A stretch of 64,000 nucleotides of DNA from Diploscapter coronatus (taxonomy: Eukaryota; Nematoda; Chromadorea; Rhabditida; Rhabditidae). Within the stretch, counting starts at the first letter, position 1; every line of letters begins with the position of its first letter. This document shows, one piece after another, positions 45,601 to 59,400 of the stretch. Made by a program: the position numbers and the translations under genes. The notes under the pieces are model-generated. The model worked only from the letters and a program-made list of their open reading frames with translations. It made no database searches and was not told the origin of the DNA. The stretch spans positions 85,893,201 through 85,957,200 of the forward strand of contig OZ038422.1 of the NCBI GenBank assembly GCA_964036155.1, in the 5' to 3' direction.

Positions 45601-47005
45601 AAAAGCGTTGAGGAGAGAAGGAAGGATTGGTTCCGTGCAAATTGGCGCCGACTTGCATACCCTATATGCGAATAATTCTTCCGCCACGCGTCTACAATAG
45701 CGGATTTTTGAACTAAAGAAAGTGCTGTTTTCAGATCTACAATGCGCCATTTCGAAGAGCGCGAAAAATAGACGTGAATTCGATGCTGCGCATGGGGATT
45801 CTCAACGCGACTGAATGGGCCAACCAATTCGTTCCTTTTCGAACAATGTCGCACCAGAATAAAGTTAGTAGAATTGCCTTATTCAAATAATGATTTGTTT
45901 AGAAAGCACTACTGAAAGAATACAGTTTCTCCTTCATTCTTATTGATCAAGGATATTTGACTGCGCAAAGGCCGGATGATGTATGTAATTGTTCTAATAA
46001 CGCTAACATTCGAGGAAACTTAGGATCTATGGATTCTGCAAAATAACACGTTCATGAGTCCAGATTATTATCGTGGCCTGCCAGAAGAAGACGTACATCT
46101 GAAAGAGGTTCCCACGAAGGCCAAGTGAGTTAGTTTCCTTTAAAAAACCACTGAAGGTACTCTTTATTTTGTGTATGAATAAAATGGTGAATTAAAGAAA
46201 CTAACTTCTAAAGAGACGCGTTCTTCATTTTGTTATTGAAATTCTTGGATTTGAGAAATAAGAATTAATGATGAGTCAGGAATAAAGAAAGGAAGATAGG
46301 GATGATATTATCTATCCTCTAAAATCGTTCTTCTTGACCTGATTGCGCGCATTCATCATAATATCTATGCATCAATAATACTCCCTAGGCTGCACCCATT
46401 GTTCGTCCAAGATGCGCTCACTTCTGTCGGATATCCGATGAAGCTCAATCAAATCGATTTGTTCGAATGCGCAGTGATAAAGACGATCATCCTGCTAGGA
46501 TGTAAGAAATTCTTTTTCTCAATTATCTCAACTATGTCAGAACTTTATTTCAGTTAAAAACTACTTCGGCGATAATCGATTCATGCTTGAAACGCTTCAA
46601 TCAAAAGTGATCCAAGAAGCCATGGACTATTGCATAACCAAAGTTGGTCCAGACAATGCCCCTGAAAGACTGGGGATCATACTGCTACAGATAACGAGTA
46701 TAAGAGTGAGTCAAATTATTCGGATTTATCCAAAATCGTAACATAGTAGGCAAACGATTTTCTAAGCTAAATTAGTAGATCATCTCCTGATAGTCGACTT
46801 TAAATAGAACCTCCTTCTGAAATCATAAGGAAAAATGAAGTTGACTGCGATAAAAATGTTCCAGATTTGAAATAAATTCCAGCTATCAGAATACTAAATA
46901 GTGTTTCAGTGTGCAATAAAATCGCTGTCGAACCAGACGCGAGTGTCGGATCTGTTCAATTTGATGACATTCGACTCGTTGGTTCGCGATGTTCTGCTTA
47001 CGTAA
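42610..47005 (+). CDS. Nuclear hormone receptor (nematode supplementary type)
   Basis: Exons 42610-42669, 43295-43332, 43378-43487, 43847-43912, 44353-44535, 45170-45303, 45735-45863, 45903-45980, 46024-46124, 46389-46501, 46554-46705 and 46910-47005 close at 419 aa. The DNA-binding domain has both zinc fingers: CTVCGDLVNG, then ACLGCIVFFRR (the P-box region), CLKDQRC, and CICRFCRLNKCLQVGM, followed by AIQIRDIMGPR. The rest is a helical ligand-binding domain (for example RTIVNLMDCLVRLQDRQR). It is a ligand-regulated transcription factor; the ligand is unknown. The ATG follows TTTCACTAG directly, so trans-splicing is likely. An open piece after 44594 with an early TAA is better skipped. One intron holds a MITE. 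Confidence 0.88.
45497..45697. mobile_element. MITE with 26-bp terminal repeats in an NHR intron
   Basis: The ends read TTGTAGACGC and GCGTCTACAA, with inner CGGAAGAATTATTC also inverted. TA dinucleotides flank both ends, as for Tc1/mariner-type insertions. Confidence 0.75.
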
Positions 47006-47074
47006 ACACTGATGAGCTGATGAGAAGAGGAATATCATGCATTCCATTTGTTAGGTGATTTGATGTGGTCCAAT

Positions 47075-47264
47075 GAGAGGAGATAGATACTGCATACTCT
47101 TCGCAACTTGCCTCTTCCATGCTTCGTCCACTATTTTTCTTTGCCTTCCCTGAGAGGCGAAAAGAGCCAGAGCGAGGAGAAAGGGAATAACGAGGGAAAA
47201 GGCCGAGTATATGTGTGTGCAAAATCGAGTTGCTAAGAGCATACAATACAGTATCTACATTCTC
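47075..47264. mobile_element. MITE with ATACTCTTNGCA ends
   Basis: GATACTGCATACTCTTCGCA faces TGCTAAGAGCATACAATACA and then GTATCTAC. A related but shorter element lies at 60.25 kb. Confidence 0.65.
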
Positions 47265-48168
47265 ACATGCCGTGATACAGCAATTCCCAACTATCAGATC
47301 ATATGAAATAATAATTATTATTATTGTGTGCATTCTCCGAAAAAACACAATGCCTTCAGAATGATAATTTTAAAAATTTCTTCTTTCTATGTAAGTGATT
47401 CTTAACCAGGCTTGGCAAATTGAATTTTTACGTTCACAAACGTTGGGATATTGGTGCATAATTTTGACAAAGTGGCCATATGAATTTGAAACTAAATTTT
47501 ATATTGCAGATTTTGTATCGCTTTATTTGTTTAGAATTTCTAGTTATTTTGGGATTCTATGATTCCTAAATCAAATTTGTATAACGATTCTGGTGTCATA
47601 TAACTTGTGGTCACGATGAGAAATTCGATTATTTTTTAATATGGTGAAGTCTAGTTCTACTATTCTGAATTCTAGTTTAATTTATTATTTCAGTTAAAAT
47701 GTATGTAGAATTGTTTATTATTTACATTTTTGCCAGAGATTACGAATAACGGCCAATAAAACGGAAAAAATGATAGCTATTGATCATAAAGAATAATGCA
47801 GAGTAGTCATAGTACAGGGTGCGGAAAAATTATGGAGGCACTTATTATTTGCTGCTAGGTGCGCATAATCTGGCACCAACTATCCCAAATAATTTTTATA
47901 GAATCTTTGGAGCCTGCAGATCATAAATTCACAAGAAATTTTTTTTTTATAATTGTGAAGTATGAATTTTTCGGGGCCATGATATATGATTGTTAAAGGT
48001 CCACAAGGCACGCTGTATAACTGGAGCGAAAAAGTCAAATATGGGCATATAGTAAGCAAAATTAAACTTTTTTCATCCCTAAGATAGCCTGATTCGCCAA
48101 GCATAGGATACTATTTTTTCACAATTTTTTTAGTCCTGGTTTGCACATTTGTGCGTATTTTTTAAATG

Positions 48169-49716
48169 AAAAACGCTGAAACAGATGGTAGGCAAATCGA
48201 TATCTTACTTTCAGAGTCTTATATGGAGATTTTTGGAAGGTTTTGGGGAAAGTTTCCAACTGCAAAGTTTGAGGAAGAAGTCCAAAGTATGTCATACAAA
48301 AACAATTCGCCATGATTATCAACTAGGAAACCGACCAAATGGATCGAAAAAAAGTGATCGAAAATTTCTAATCTATAATTTTGGTATTCTAACATTTTTA
48401 TTTATATTATGCTTTGTACCCATCTTAACAAGAAGGGTAAATTTGTTCGTATCTGCATACTTTGTCCTTTTCATAGTCAAGAAGAAATTAAAACTGTATC
48501 TCACTGCCAGCGGCCCTGTCTAAAACGGACCAGGACAACTATTAGAAACTTATTTCTTGAATAACTCCGTACAAACTTCTCAGATCCATAAAAATGATAA
48601 AAGCCCAGTCATCTTCCAGTCGCTTTATGGATCTGGGCACAGGTATATTTTTTGTCATTTCAAAAAATATATTTGCGACGATGCAAATAATGAGCAGACA
48701 AGTCTTGCACAGGTGTAAATGTTCAATATCCCACTATTTCATTTCAACTAACCCTGCCAAAAGATGCCTTTCATGCTTATAAGAACATTTGCAGGAGGTT
48801 ATAAGTCGACCATCGCCTTTTAGACAGGATTTCTTTTTATTTGGCTGCCTTTTCCTGGCAAAGAAGGCATCTCCTTCGTTCTTCATCTTTCGCCTTTCAA
48901 TTCTCTCTTCTAATTCCTATCACCCTTTTGTCATTCTTTTTCCCTAAATCTCTCATCAAATTAGCCGATGGGCAATCACAAGTCAAAACACAGACGATTG
49001 AAGAGAGAATAAAAACTGATATTTTCTTCTAATCAGGAGAATTACATCTTTGTCAGAAGCTTTGAATGGCATAATGTCGCAAAGTGAATACGCCCTAGTG
49101 TTCAAACCACCAGTCTGAATGGATCGACAAGGATCAGCAGTCGTGAATTGCCGATTCGTGTAAGGTAATATACAGATCCGCATATTGCCTAATATGGATC
49201 AATAGGTTTAATGTTGAAGTCGCATCATTATATAAAATTGGAAATATTGTAAATTTTGCGGTAATTGCATCCAACGATACTTCGTCGCATCCTACGAAAT
49301 AGCGTGGAGAAAAGATCCCCTTCCCTGACTATACAAGCCATATGACGAAATGATGAAAAATCCAAATGGCTGATTTTGCAGATTCGTAAAAGGTACAACA
49401 TTTTCAAATGAAAGTTACGACATGTTCATATTGTGACGTTGCGGCATTTTCAAGTTGCCGCTGCATTCTTGCGGAAAGGGCTGTCTGCAGTTTCACTTTC
49501 GAATTTTATGGGCTGATAATCTGTCGAAGAAGACACGAATCCATTCTTTCTTATTCCTCTGCCTTTATCAGAAAAAGGAAAATAATAGCAGAATAAAAAG
49601 AAAATAATGATAGATTTGAAATTAAATTGAAGAAAGAGGGAAAATCAGATTGAAATAACACTATATGCTGAGAGATATGCGTATATAAAAGTGAGTGACA
49701 AAGACATTGGCTACTC
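48169..49716 (+). repeat. Long dispersed repeat, copy B
   Basis: Matches 24534-25860 in the same orientation with an extra block at about 48460-48720. The 62-codon frame at 49408 is conserved with copy A. Confidence 0.75.
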
Positions 49717-50984
49717 ATTATGGGAAAACTTCTCTCATCATATCCTGTCTAATTTTCATTTAGAAATGCTCGAAAGCTGAACCAATTTCAGGACTAGGGC
49801 TTGTACTAAAGTCCCCCCTCACATGAACTAAGCCAGTCCACACGAGATTCAGGTGAGGTTTGCTTGATCTTAGGATTACATGTCGTTAAATGTTGTAAAA
49901 GCAATATTTTTCCCAATTTCATCATGCACATTTCTGATGATCTAATCTCGATTTTACGGTTATTTATTTAAATTTCTGTCTCACAGCACCGATGGGAAAT
50001 GGTACAATTTCAAATGCACCCTCAGCCATTACAACAGCAGAGTGAGTTTACTCAGAACTTTCATAGCCATTTGAGCAATTTATATTTTTGTTGAGTTTGT
50101 CTGTATGTACAAGCCTAGATCATGACAGATTTTTCTAATTCTTATCTGTTAAGCCTAAATAGACATCGCAAATTCCGCTTCCATTGCTTTTTTTTTCGCT
50201 TTGATTCGGAAAATGGCAGCAGAAGCCTTCTAAAAAGACAGGAAATAGTTTTTTCCAGAGAAATTTAACCACTCTTTCCAAATGAACAGTTTTTGAAATA
50301 GTAAAAATTTACAAGTAACTTTGAAAGATGCTGACCATCGAAACAACGACATCGATTGATGACGAATTCGCGTCTCGCTAACAGGATGATAGAGAAAGAT
50401 GTCTACTGGCCAAGGGAAGGAAAGCGACAGATACCAGCATCAGAAAAGGGGAATTGATTTTCGTGCAATGGCTGTCAGAAAAAGACTTAGATTTAGATTA
50501 GGTTGAAAAAATCACCAGTTTAGTAAAAATGTTTAGTAGATGGATAAAGGACAGTCACGCGCATCAATTTAGGTTCGTGAAATAGAAAAAGAAAGAATTG
50601 AAAAAGATATTGAAGGAAAGAAATCAATTCCACTGGGCTATTAAAATTTTTAAAAATTTATTCATAACAATCTTAACCATTTATAATATCAATATAGTCA
50701 ATTATCCTCCATTATAATAGAGTGGGGAGTTGCCAATGCCCTTTGTTCAAGGGGGCGTTATGAACGTATCGCGCCGCCTTGCGTCGCGACATGCATTGCG
50801 AATTTCATTATTCAAACTGGATTTTCACTTTCATTTCTTTTTTCGACGCTTTAACTCATGGCTTTTTATAACTATTCGGTAATTATCTATAATTAACAGA
50901 TAATTAAGACATAATTACAGATATACACTTTAGTTTTGTTTCATTTCGTGATTTTTCTTCGTTTTTTCGTGAATTTTTCTGAGA
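49717..50984. other. No supported gene
   Basis: A short exon-like piece at about 49988-50041, between CTGTCTCACAG and GTGAGT, has no partner exon. The rest is AT- and purine-rich. Confidence 0.3.
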
Positions 50985-50989
50985 AAATT

Positions 50990-51290
50990 ATGAAGACACT
51001 TATTATTTGCTGATAGATGCGTATAATCTGGCACCAACTATCCCAAATAATTTTTTATAGAATCTTTGGAGCCTGCAGATCATAAATTCACAAGAAATTT
51101 TTTTTTTTTATAATTGTGAAGTATGAATTTTTCGGGGCCATGATATATGATTGTTAAAGGTCCATAAGGCACGCTGTATAACTGGAGCGAAAAAATCAAA
51201 TATGGGCATATAGTAAGCAAAATTTAAACTTTTTTCATCCCTAAGATAGCTTGATTCACCAAGCATAACATACTATTTTTCAAAAAGTTT
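50990..51290 (+). repeat. Second copy of transposon subterminal sequence
   Basis: Close copy of about 47832-48120, from ACTTATTATTTGCTG to CCAAGCATA, lacking the outermost bases of the left end. Confidence 0.8.
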
Positions 51291-51444
51291 TCCTCTCAGT
51301 TTATAAAAAATAGTTTCTAAAGAAATTTCTAGTGTAATTATGGCAACATAATGCTAAAATCAATGTAGAAAATTATCTGAGCTTATAGTTCGCCGGCAAT
51401 TAGCACACGAATAGGTGCCTCCATAATTATTCCGCACCCTGTAA

Positions 51445-53399
51445 TCATGGCTACCTTTATCATTATATAAAAAAAAAAAAACTGTTATCAGATGATATCC
51501 CTCACCGTCAGGCAAATTCCGCTGCTCTCTTTCATCTTGCGTTTGATTTTATCGCTTCCGAATTTAGTCGTTCTGAATCGGGGAGTTCCGAATTGATCAG
51601 TTCTCAGTAGGAAGTGTCCCCTTTCAGAAAGCTTACTCACTCTTAGTAATTCCTTTTTAATTTGACTTGTGTTGTTGCACCAAATCCGGCATCAAGGTTT
51701 GCATTTGAAAACATTCTCGCGATTTTTTCTTCTTTTGTAATTTTTTCGATGCCTTGTAAAATCAAATCAAATCAAAAGTACTAGTATTTTTTGTAAAGTG
51801 TGTCTGCTTGCCCACGCTTATGTCTAGAGATGTGATCATCCAATTGAGATGGGGTTTGCACCAAAAGATGCGTAATTTTCCGGCGGTGTGCAACGTATAG
51901 GTTTTATTTGGGTTTGATCAGATAATTGGGCAATTGTTCTTATTAGAAATGATTTCTCCTTTAGTGGATCGATTTTCATCCATTTTATGAATGAAAAGGA
52001 ACTTGAAATTTTCTGCAAAACTTAAAAAGAATTTTAGAAAATGACATCAATGGGATAATTGAGTTTTTAAATTGGATAGAAAATATTAATATGAAGATAC
52101 AGTATTGATTGATGCGAGATATGATGAACGAGATTTGTATTGATTGTTAGGAGATATTTTGCATTGCTATGTGTTGCATTGAATTGCGCGATTATCATTG
52201 ACATTTTTCTTCAATCAATGAACAGGCAATTTGTAATTTTTACTCTCGAATTTGATACAAATTGGCGGAATGCAAAATTGAATATAAAAATAAAGAAAAT
52301 CACTATTTTAGTTTTACGATTTGATGGATTTTCAGGAGAGGAGAGCTATAAAATTAAAATTTGTGATGATGTGAGAGGGCCCGTTCATACTTAGTTGCAG
52401 TTGCATGCAACTTGCAACTCGCTCAAAATAGCGCGGAAAATGAAGAGAGAATGAATGGACAAAATTGCATGCAACTTGCTGCAATTTGGCCACTCTCCGC
52501 GTTTCTCATACTATTTCGCCGAGTTGCACGCGAATTGCAAGTTGCATGCAACTAAGTATGAACGCGCCCAGAGAGTATGAGCATGAAAACGAGAAATGCA
52601 ATGCATGCTAATTTAAAATTTTTTTATGGTGCTGGAGTTGTTGTGGTGTTGGTGTTGTTTTGGTTTGATATTATCTTTAGTTTGGTATTGTTTTGTTTTG
52701 CACTTTTGCGAAGCAAAAGTCCTAGGATGAGGGAGGCCGCGAAGCGGCCGACCGAAGTCTAGTTCTCTTCTATTTCTCTCGGTTAAATTCGAGGATCTTA
52801 CGTATCTCTGCTGAAAGAAGACGGCCATAAATGGCGTATCCGAATGATAGATAAGGTGATAAGAAGAGGGTGATCAGAGAAAAACGAGACTGATAAAGGG
52901 TGAAAATTCTTGCCAATGGGAGACCTGTATCGGCAGATTTAGATTCAGAAGCGGGAGAAGGTATGAAAAAGAAGGCTAATTCGCTTCCCTAGCCCACTCG
53001 GCCACGCTTCCCTTCCTCAGTTCAATTGATGACACATCTTCCAGGTATAAGCTATACCTTTCTTTCTTTTTTATAAAGGAGAAATGAAGCTGTTTTGACC
53101 TTTAACGTTGATCTCGAAGAATTGATTGTGAATGGAGTTTAGGATGTAGTTTTTATTTTCTTTTATATTTGATTATCATATTTTAAAAGGTATTACAAAC
53201 GTTTGTTTTTCTATTTCTCATGACAAAGATTTATGGATCTAATTTTTCTTTTTCGGATGATTTTCTCTCAAACTTACGATTCGGCTAGAAAAGAATTTCC
53301 ATAAGAATCTTTTCTCTCGTCACACTATCTTTTATCGTCTTCAGTAATTGAAAAACTTGAAAAATCCGGCAAAATCTCGAACTTTTAAAAATTATCAAG
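51445..53399. other. Intergenic region upstream of the hedgehog-related gene
   Basis: Apart from the MITE at 52.38-52.57 kb and a perfect GGCCGC-GAA-GCGGCC hairpin near 52735, I see nothing I can support. Confidence 0.35.
52377..52569. mobile_element. 193-bp MITE with about 45-bp terminal inverted repeats
   Basis: The left end GGGCCCGTTCATACTTAGTT and the right end AACTAAGTATGAACGCGCCC are inverted copies. The match continues through GCATGCAACTTGCAA and the ACTCG blocks. There is no coding capacity. Confidence 0.8.
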
Positions 53400-53405
53400 T
53401 TTCAG
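53400..53405 (+). promoter_or_regulatory. Probable trans-splice acceptor of the hedgehog-related gene
   Basis: TTTCAG abuts the ATG. There is no plausible upstream coding exon, so spliced-leader addition is the simplest reading. Confidence 0.45.
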
Positions 53406-56400
53406 ATGCGAATTACCTGGGTAATTCTGAATCTCTCGCTACATTTTATCGGGATTATTCAAGCTGATCGTCATCCACAGGTCGTGAATTACGCGATCCC
53501 GGTTCCGGCTCAGGCTCAATCCCCGACCCTGCTCTCTCCATTTAATCAATTCCAAAGTCTGATCCTCGGACCACCGGTAGCCTACGTCCAAAATTCCATC
53601 CCTCAACCTGTGTACCGAGAAGGTCCTCCAACTTATAAAGAAGGCCCGAACTTGGATTTTTACCCAATAATGTAAGATTAAGATTTTGATAGTATGGAGT
53701 TTAATGGAAAATGAAAAAAGAACTAATTTCTGATAATAATATGAACATTTTTATCTCTCAATGAAAAGATAAGACTTTCGAGGAGACCTAAAACCGGTTT
53801 TAAATTTTCAGAAAACCCCCGCTATGCGCTTGGAACGTCTCTGATACGAACGAAGAGAAGTTGCTGGGTAAGTTTTCTGCAAAAAATGAACAAAAAGTTA
53901 AGAATGGAAAAAAAAAATCAATGCTGAGGTCCGTTTCACTGAAAAATTGGCCAGTATTAAGAATTCGAAAAGAAAATTGATCGCATGACAAAATAGATAC
54001 CTTTCCAACACTGAGAGGAGCGAATCCGCGAAGCACCCCGGACGCACCTCGGACGCACCACGGATGCACCTCGGACGCACCACGGATGCACCCCGGATGC
54101 ACCCCGGAGTGGCGCGCGCCACTCCGGGGTGCTTCGCGGGTGCGCTCCTCTCAGTGAAAGATATATTTGAAAGTCTTACAAAATCAAATTTAACCTTAAT
54201 CTAGTCTCATTTAACTTCCATCAATGTCAATTTAATTTCAATAATACTCTATTTGACTTCAATTTTTAATTGAGTTCCTATTTTTCTATTTTCCGAATTC
54301 AGGTCCCGATGAACCCTACCATACAATAAGAATTCGATGTTGTGATTCCGACCTTGAAGTGAACTTGAAAGAATCAATAAAACTCGGAATTAACGCTGAA
54401 AAGTTGGGCGATGCGGCTAAAGTAAATAAATAAATTTGAAGAATAATCGATAGTTTTAAATTCCAGTTCATCCAGAGAAGAGCTCAATTGGAATTCCAAA
54501 CGACTTTCGAGGTTATCATCACTGAGAGAAACTTCGCAATCGCCTCCTATTATCATGGGTGCATGACATGCAAGATCATGACCGATAAATATCATATCTT
54601 GATCTACCAAACGCCTAATCGGGTATGGGCAGATGTCAAATTTTATATATGAAACTCAATAATTTTGTCATTTTCGATGATATTAAATAATGAAGATCAT
54701 TTCTTATTTTTCATATTTATACATATTTTATATCAAAATATTCATAATTGTTAAGAAAGTAATTCAAATCAGCTTTTTTATTCATATTTTACATTTAGTA
54801 CGACCCATTTAACCTCAAATTCGAAGAGTGGTTCGCTGCTTTGGACGCTCAGGAGGACTTAGGCAGTACCAAAGCCCTGGGAGTCAGAGGATATTTCCCT
54901 GACAGGCGAGAAGACCCCATGGCTGGAGGTAAAGGGCACCATTTTTGTTAAATATAATTATTTTTCTAAAATATAGTTTGGAAAACGGGATTTCATATCC
55001 CATATATCCTTGGGCATATCTATTATTGCGTCATGTATTTCCTTCATCATATTATTATTCATTTTTACAGAAGACTTAACCCACCAGCCGCCGATTCAAA
55101 ATCTCGATAACAGTAAAAACCTCTTCAAATTGCCGGATAATCGTAATAATTTCATTTTTTAAATAAATAAAAAATTTAGTTGAACAGTTCAAACTTAAGA
55201 TAAATATTTTGAACAAGCCGAAAAGTTCTAATTTCAGGCGCGAAAAACCACCTAAAGCCTAAATCCTTGGTAAATGATAAGATACCAGACAAAGTTGATG
55301 ATGATGATGGAGAAGCTCTTACGAAGAAGCCTAAAAAAAGGACTCAGCCCAGAAAGAAGAACTCGAAAAATCGACGAGAAAAACGGCAAGCTGAAGGCAC
55401 GAATTTGACTTCGACGCTGGAGGCTCCGCTAACTGATGCCCCAGAAGAGTTACAGGTGCTGAGTTCATTAAAAATGAAATCCTAAAATAATTGCTAAGTT
55501 AAATTTAAATGCAAACTATCTTTGAAATTTTAGATACATGGTTTAGGCTAATTCAGAGTTTTGACTACTAAATATAATTTCAGGAAGTCACCGAAGAGCC
55601 TTTGCCAGTTTCAACCCCGGCACCGGTGACCCCAGCAACGAGAAAAAGCAACACTACTACACGTGCACCAACGGCTGCTGGTATCGAAATGAAAATAATT
55701 TCATCTATTATTCTAAAATAATCGATATATTTAAATTTCAGTCCACATAGATTCGTCTATAGGAACCGAAACCCGACTATTTGACACTGATTTCGCAGCC
55801 AATACGATTAGTTTCGATAGATCACAAAGTCCTGTGGATGCTAATTTACAGGTAAAAACTGGTGTATTTCATTAGAGATACTGTATTTTAGGTCCCAGTT
55901 GTAGCCACCGAAATCCTAGCGACAAATGAGGTCAAAGGTCCTGATGCAGAACAGGAAGATAACGATAATTATCGATGGAATTTACGGTTCCCGAAAGAGT
56001 CGCATTGTATAAAAGGACGAAGATCGGGTAATTTATTTACAAAGATGTATACTTTCTTTCAATAAAAATGACTATTTACAAAATCGCATGGTTTTGTGGG
56101 CGTAGTCTTGCTTTCCCTTTTCAAAAAGAGAGAAATAATAGGCCCAGACCATTTTTCATGCGACATTATGCACAGGCTTCCTTGTTTACGAAAATATGAT
56201 AGTTCATGAGATGCAGTCTCGTTCGGTACATAATTGAATTAATTAAGGCCACAAATGCTGTGATCGCGCGTTAACGCAGACAGTGCGAGACGCTGTAACC
56301 GAATTATCGACCTCCCCCTGGTATGGAGCCGGAAGTGAAGCTGTTATTGCGGGGGTAATTAAATAAATAATTTCTGTGGTTAACTATTTTAATTGGGCAA

Positions 56401-59400
56401 TTAACTTCAGAGAATCCAAAGAATGGCCCAACTGCGGTTCGAGCGGTCATACGAAGTTTTCGTGTCCAGACACGACTTCGCATTTGCGACATATCACGTG
56501 GGAAACGCTATTTGTCATCAGTTCTACAAGGAGTTCTACATTTTGATCTACGCAACTCCTAGACAAGTAATTTAATATTTACTTAGGCTAATTAAATAAT
56601 AGCCCTAATTAAGTATGATATTGACTATAAAGAAGCTGAGGAGTACTTCTTTAATTTCGCTGAGAGAGAGAATTTGGGTTCAACCGAAATCACACTGCCT
56701 GAAATGAAGGACTTCCATACTCCGTTGGCTATCGAAGCTGAAGGCCCTAGAGCTGGGTTCCCCGTGAATTCCCACTGCGATCAAGATCATAGGGGTAATT
56801 AAGTGGTTAATTATCCTAACTAAATCACTACTTGTCCTATTTAGGTTCATATTGTTGCAATGTTGAGTTATTCAACTCGCTTCTTCAGGCTTATCGACAT
56901 GTAGTTAGGTTGCCCAACTTCCATCAATACAATCTACGGCAATTTTCGAGGGTAATAAAAAGATAACTAGGGTAATTAAGTTCCAATTATGCTAATTAAG
57001 AGGCTCCAATGGGACGCCGAGGAGCTATTTAAACACTCTATGGAGGTTTTCGTCTCTTATGATGACTTTATCTTTAATGTCAACCATGCTAACAATTCCA
57101 TCTGTAAATTCCGAGTGGATAAGTATTACATCTTTGCCTATACGACGAATTCGAATGTTACGGTACGCGATTTACGAAAGTTACGGTTAAAATAAGAATG
57201 TGTAATTACAGTATCCTTTACATTGGCCTGTAGAAGTCGACCTGGGAGAGGCTAAACCTATGAATTGCCCTCCGGACTTGGAGAAGTTAAATGGTATTTA
57301 ATTCAATTAAATATTACTCTTCTCAACTTCTTTAAAATATCTAAACCATAAGTCTTAATAATTGAATATTTTAATAAATAAAATTCAGGAGTTATATGTT
57401 GCGACCGCACTATGCAATATGATATGTTCAAAACTATCGACGTTGAGAAACAGAAGGAGGGCTTTAATCGGCATCAGACTCAATTTATGGCTACTGTAAT
57501 GAAATATTCCAAATAGGTTTACTTATTTTTATTTCAGGCGATATTGCGTAAAGTGCAGAGAAGATTTAACACTACATTCGAGTCAATTCTAACTCCGGCC
57601 GATTTCATTTGGCAAACGGGTAGATTCAGTGATAGGGCTTGTAAGATCGACGCTGGAATGTATAACGTCCTGACTTACCAAACATCATATTTAGTGAGTT
57701 AACTATTCCAATTATCCTCATTTAATAACTCAATTATATTCATTTAATTAATAGTTGCCTTAATTATCTATTTAATAGCCTCCTCCTCCTTCGGACTTCC
57801 CGCCTACGGCCGAGCAATTGGCTGCTGCTACTGCTGCACTTCACGCTCAACAAGAGGCCGCGGCAGCCGCAGCTGCTCAGGCTGGCGGTACTCTAATTTT
57901 ATTTTTGACTTTTTTAATTAATCGAATTATTTTAGGCCAAGGAGGCGGACAAGGAGGCGGACAAGGAGGCGGACAAGGTCAAGGACAGGGCCAAGGGCAA
58001 GGTTTGCAAAAAAATTGAATTTTATGTCAAAGATAGCCCTGAATTTCCTATTTCTAAATTATAAATATTTTTCATAATATTTCAGATAAAGTTTCCTAAC
58101 TCTTACCTCAAAATTACCAACTATTGAAATATTCCGAAACAAGTAATTTAGCAACAATTAAATTTTAGGTCAAGGCCAAGGACAGGGCCAGGGTCAAGGA
58201 CAAGGACAGGGCCAGGGTCAAGGCCAAGGCCAAGGCCAAGGACAGGGCCAAGGTCAAGGCCAGGGCCAAGGTCAAGGCCAGGGACAAGGACAGGGTTTTG
58301 GTCAAGGAAACGCGTTTGCACAGGCCAACGCTTTCGCCGCAGTTCCACCCCCACAACCGCCGTTCAGTAAGGGCGATTTTTGGTTTTGAAAAAAATGTTG
58401 AAGGAAAAGGCGATCTTCATCATTAAATATATTAAACAAATTTTGATAAACTCACAGAATCATGCTTATTAACTGAAAAACAGCGCAATTTATCGTCTGT
58501 CCTCTTTGCGCTCTGCTCTTTCTCCTTCGAAAAGAAAGAAAGAGCACAGTATTTCTATCCTTTTTCTTTGCTAGTCTCCTCTCGCCTGCTGAGTTTAGCG
58601 CATCGACTGTTAATGAACATGGTTTTGTGAAATTAATCTAGTAGTGATGTGAGATAGTAGATATATCTCAATGCAAAATTGATCTTTGTCAAATGAACCC
58701 TCAAAATCTGAATATTCATAATATATAAGAATATCTGAAATGTTTTTTTTTTCGAAATTGTAGGCCATATATTTCAGTTGCACCCATAGGGGGTGGAGGC
58801 GGCAGTAGTCAAGACCCTGCGACCGGTTCGGGGGCGTCGTGCTTCTCATCGGACACCTGGGTGACGACTCCAAGTGGCAAGAAGAGCATGGACGAGATCG
58901 ATATCGGGGACTTCGTTTTGACCGCCAATCAGACTCACGTAAATATTTCAATTATTATTTTTTATATATTAATTTATATTCAATATTATTAAGTTATTTT
59001 AATTGTTGCTTTTGTTCGAATTATTTTAACCAATTTAAAGAATGCAGAACCTTAGAAAGTAGTTAGAAAGGAAGAAAAAATAATGCAACCCTGAGAAAGC
59101 ATAGGTTTCTTACTACTATAGTCGTGCATTTTCAATTTGCCAAACTAAAATTTCTATTTAACTGATTTGAATCTTTAACCTTATATTCTAGATATACTTC
59201 ACACCAATTATAATGTGGCTGCACAAAGAACCCGAAGCCAATGCTAGCTTCATCACAATCGTAACTGAGTTTGGCAAAGCGCTAAGGCTCACGGATAAAC
59301 ATTTAATGTACATCAATAAGTGTGACGGTATTTAAATAACAAAATTTTAAAATAACAATAATAAATCATAAGATTATTACGATGAATACATCGATTTCGC

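Larger units (their letters stand above)
47815..51441. mobile_element. Possible Tc1/mariner-like element bounded by CAGGGTGCGG ends
   Basis: The left end CAGGGTGCGGAAAAATTATG is preceded by TA. The right end reads the inverted CCGCACCCTG and is followed by TA. Inside are a second copy of the left subterminal region (about 50990-51290) and the 1.5-kb repeat copy B. No transposase frame was seen. It may be one composite element or two overlapping truncated ones. Confidence 0.5.

Noticed and set aside
54009..54156. CRISPR-like array
   Set aside because: The 11-bp units are directly adjacent without spacers, in a eukaryotic intron, and enclosed by palindromic arms.
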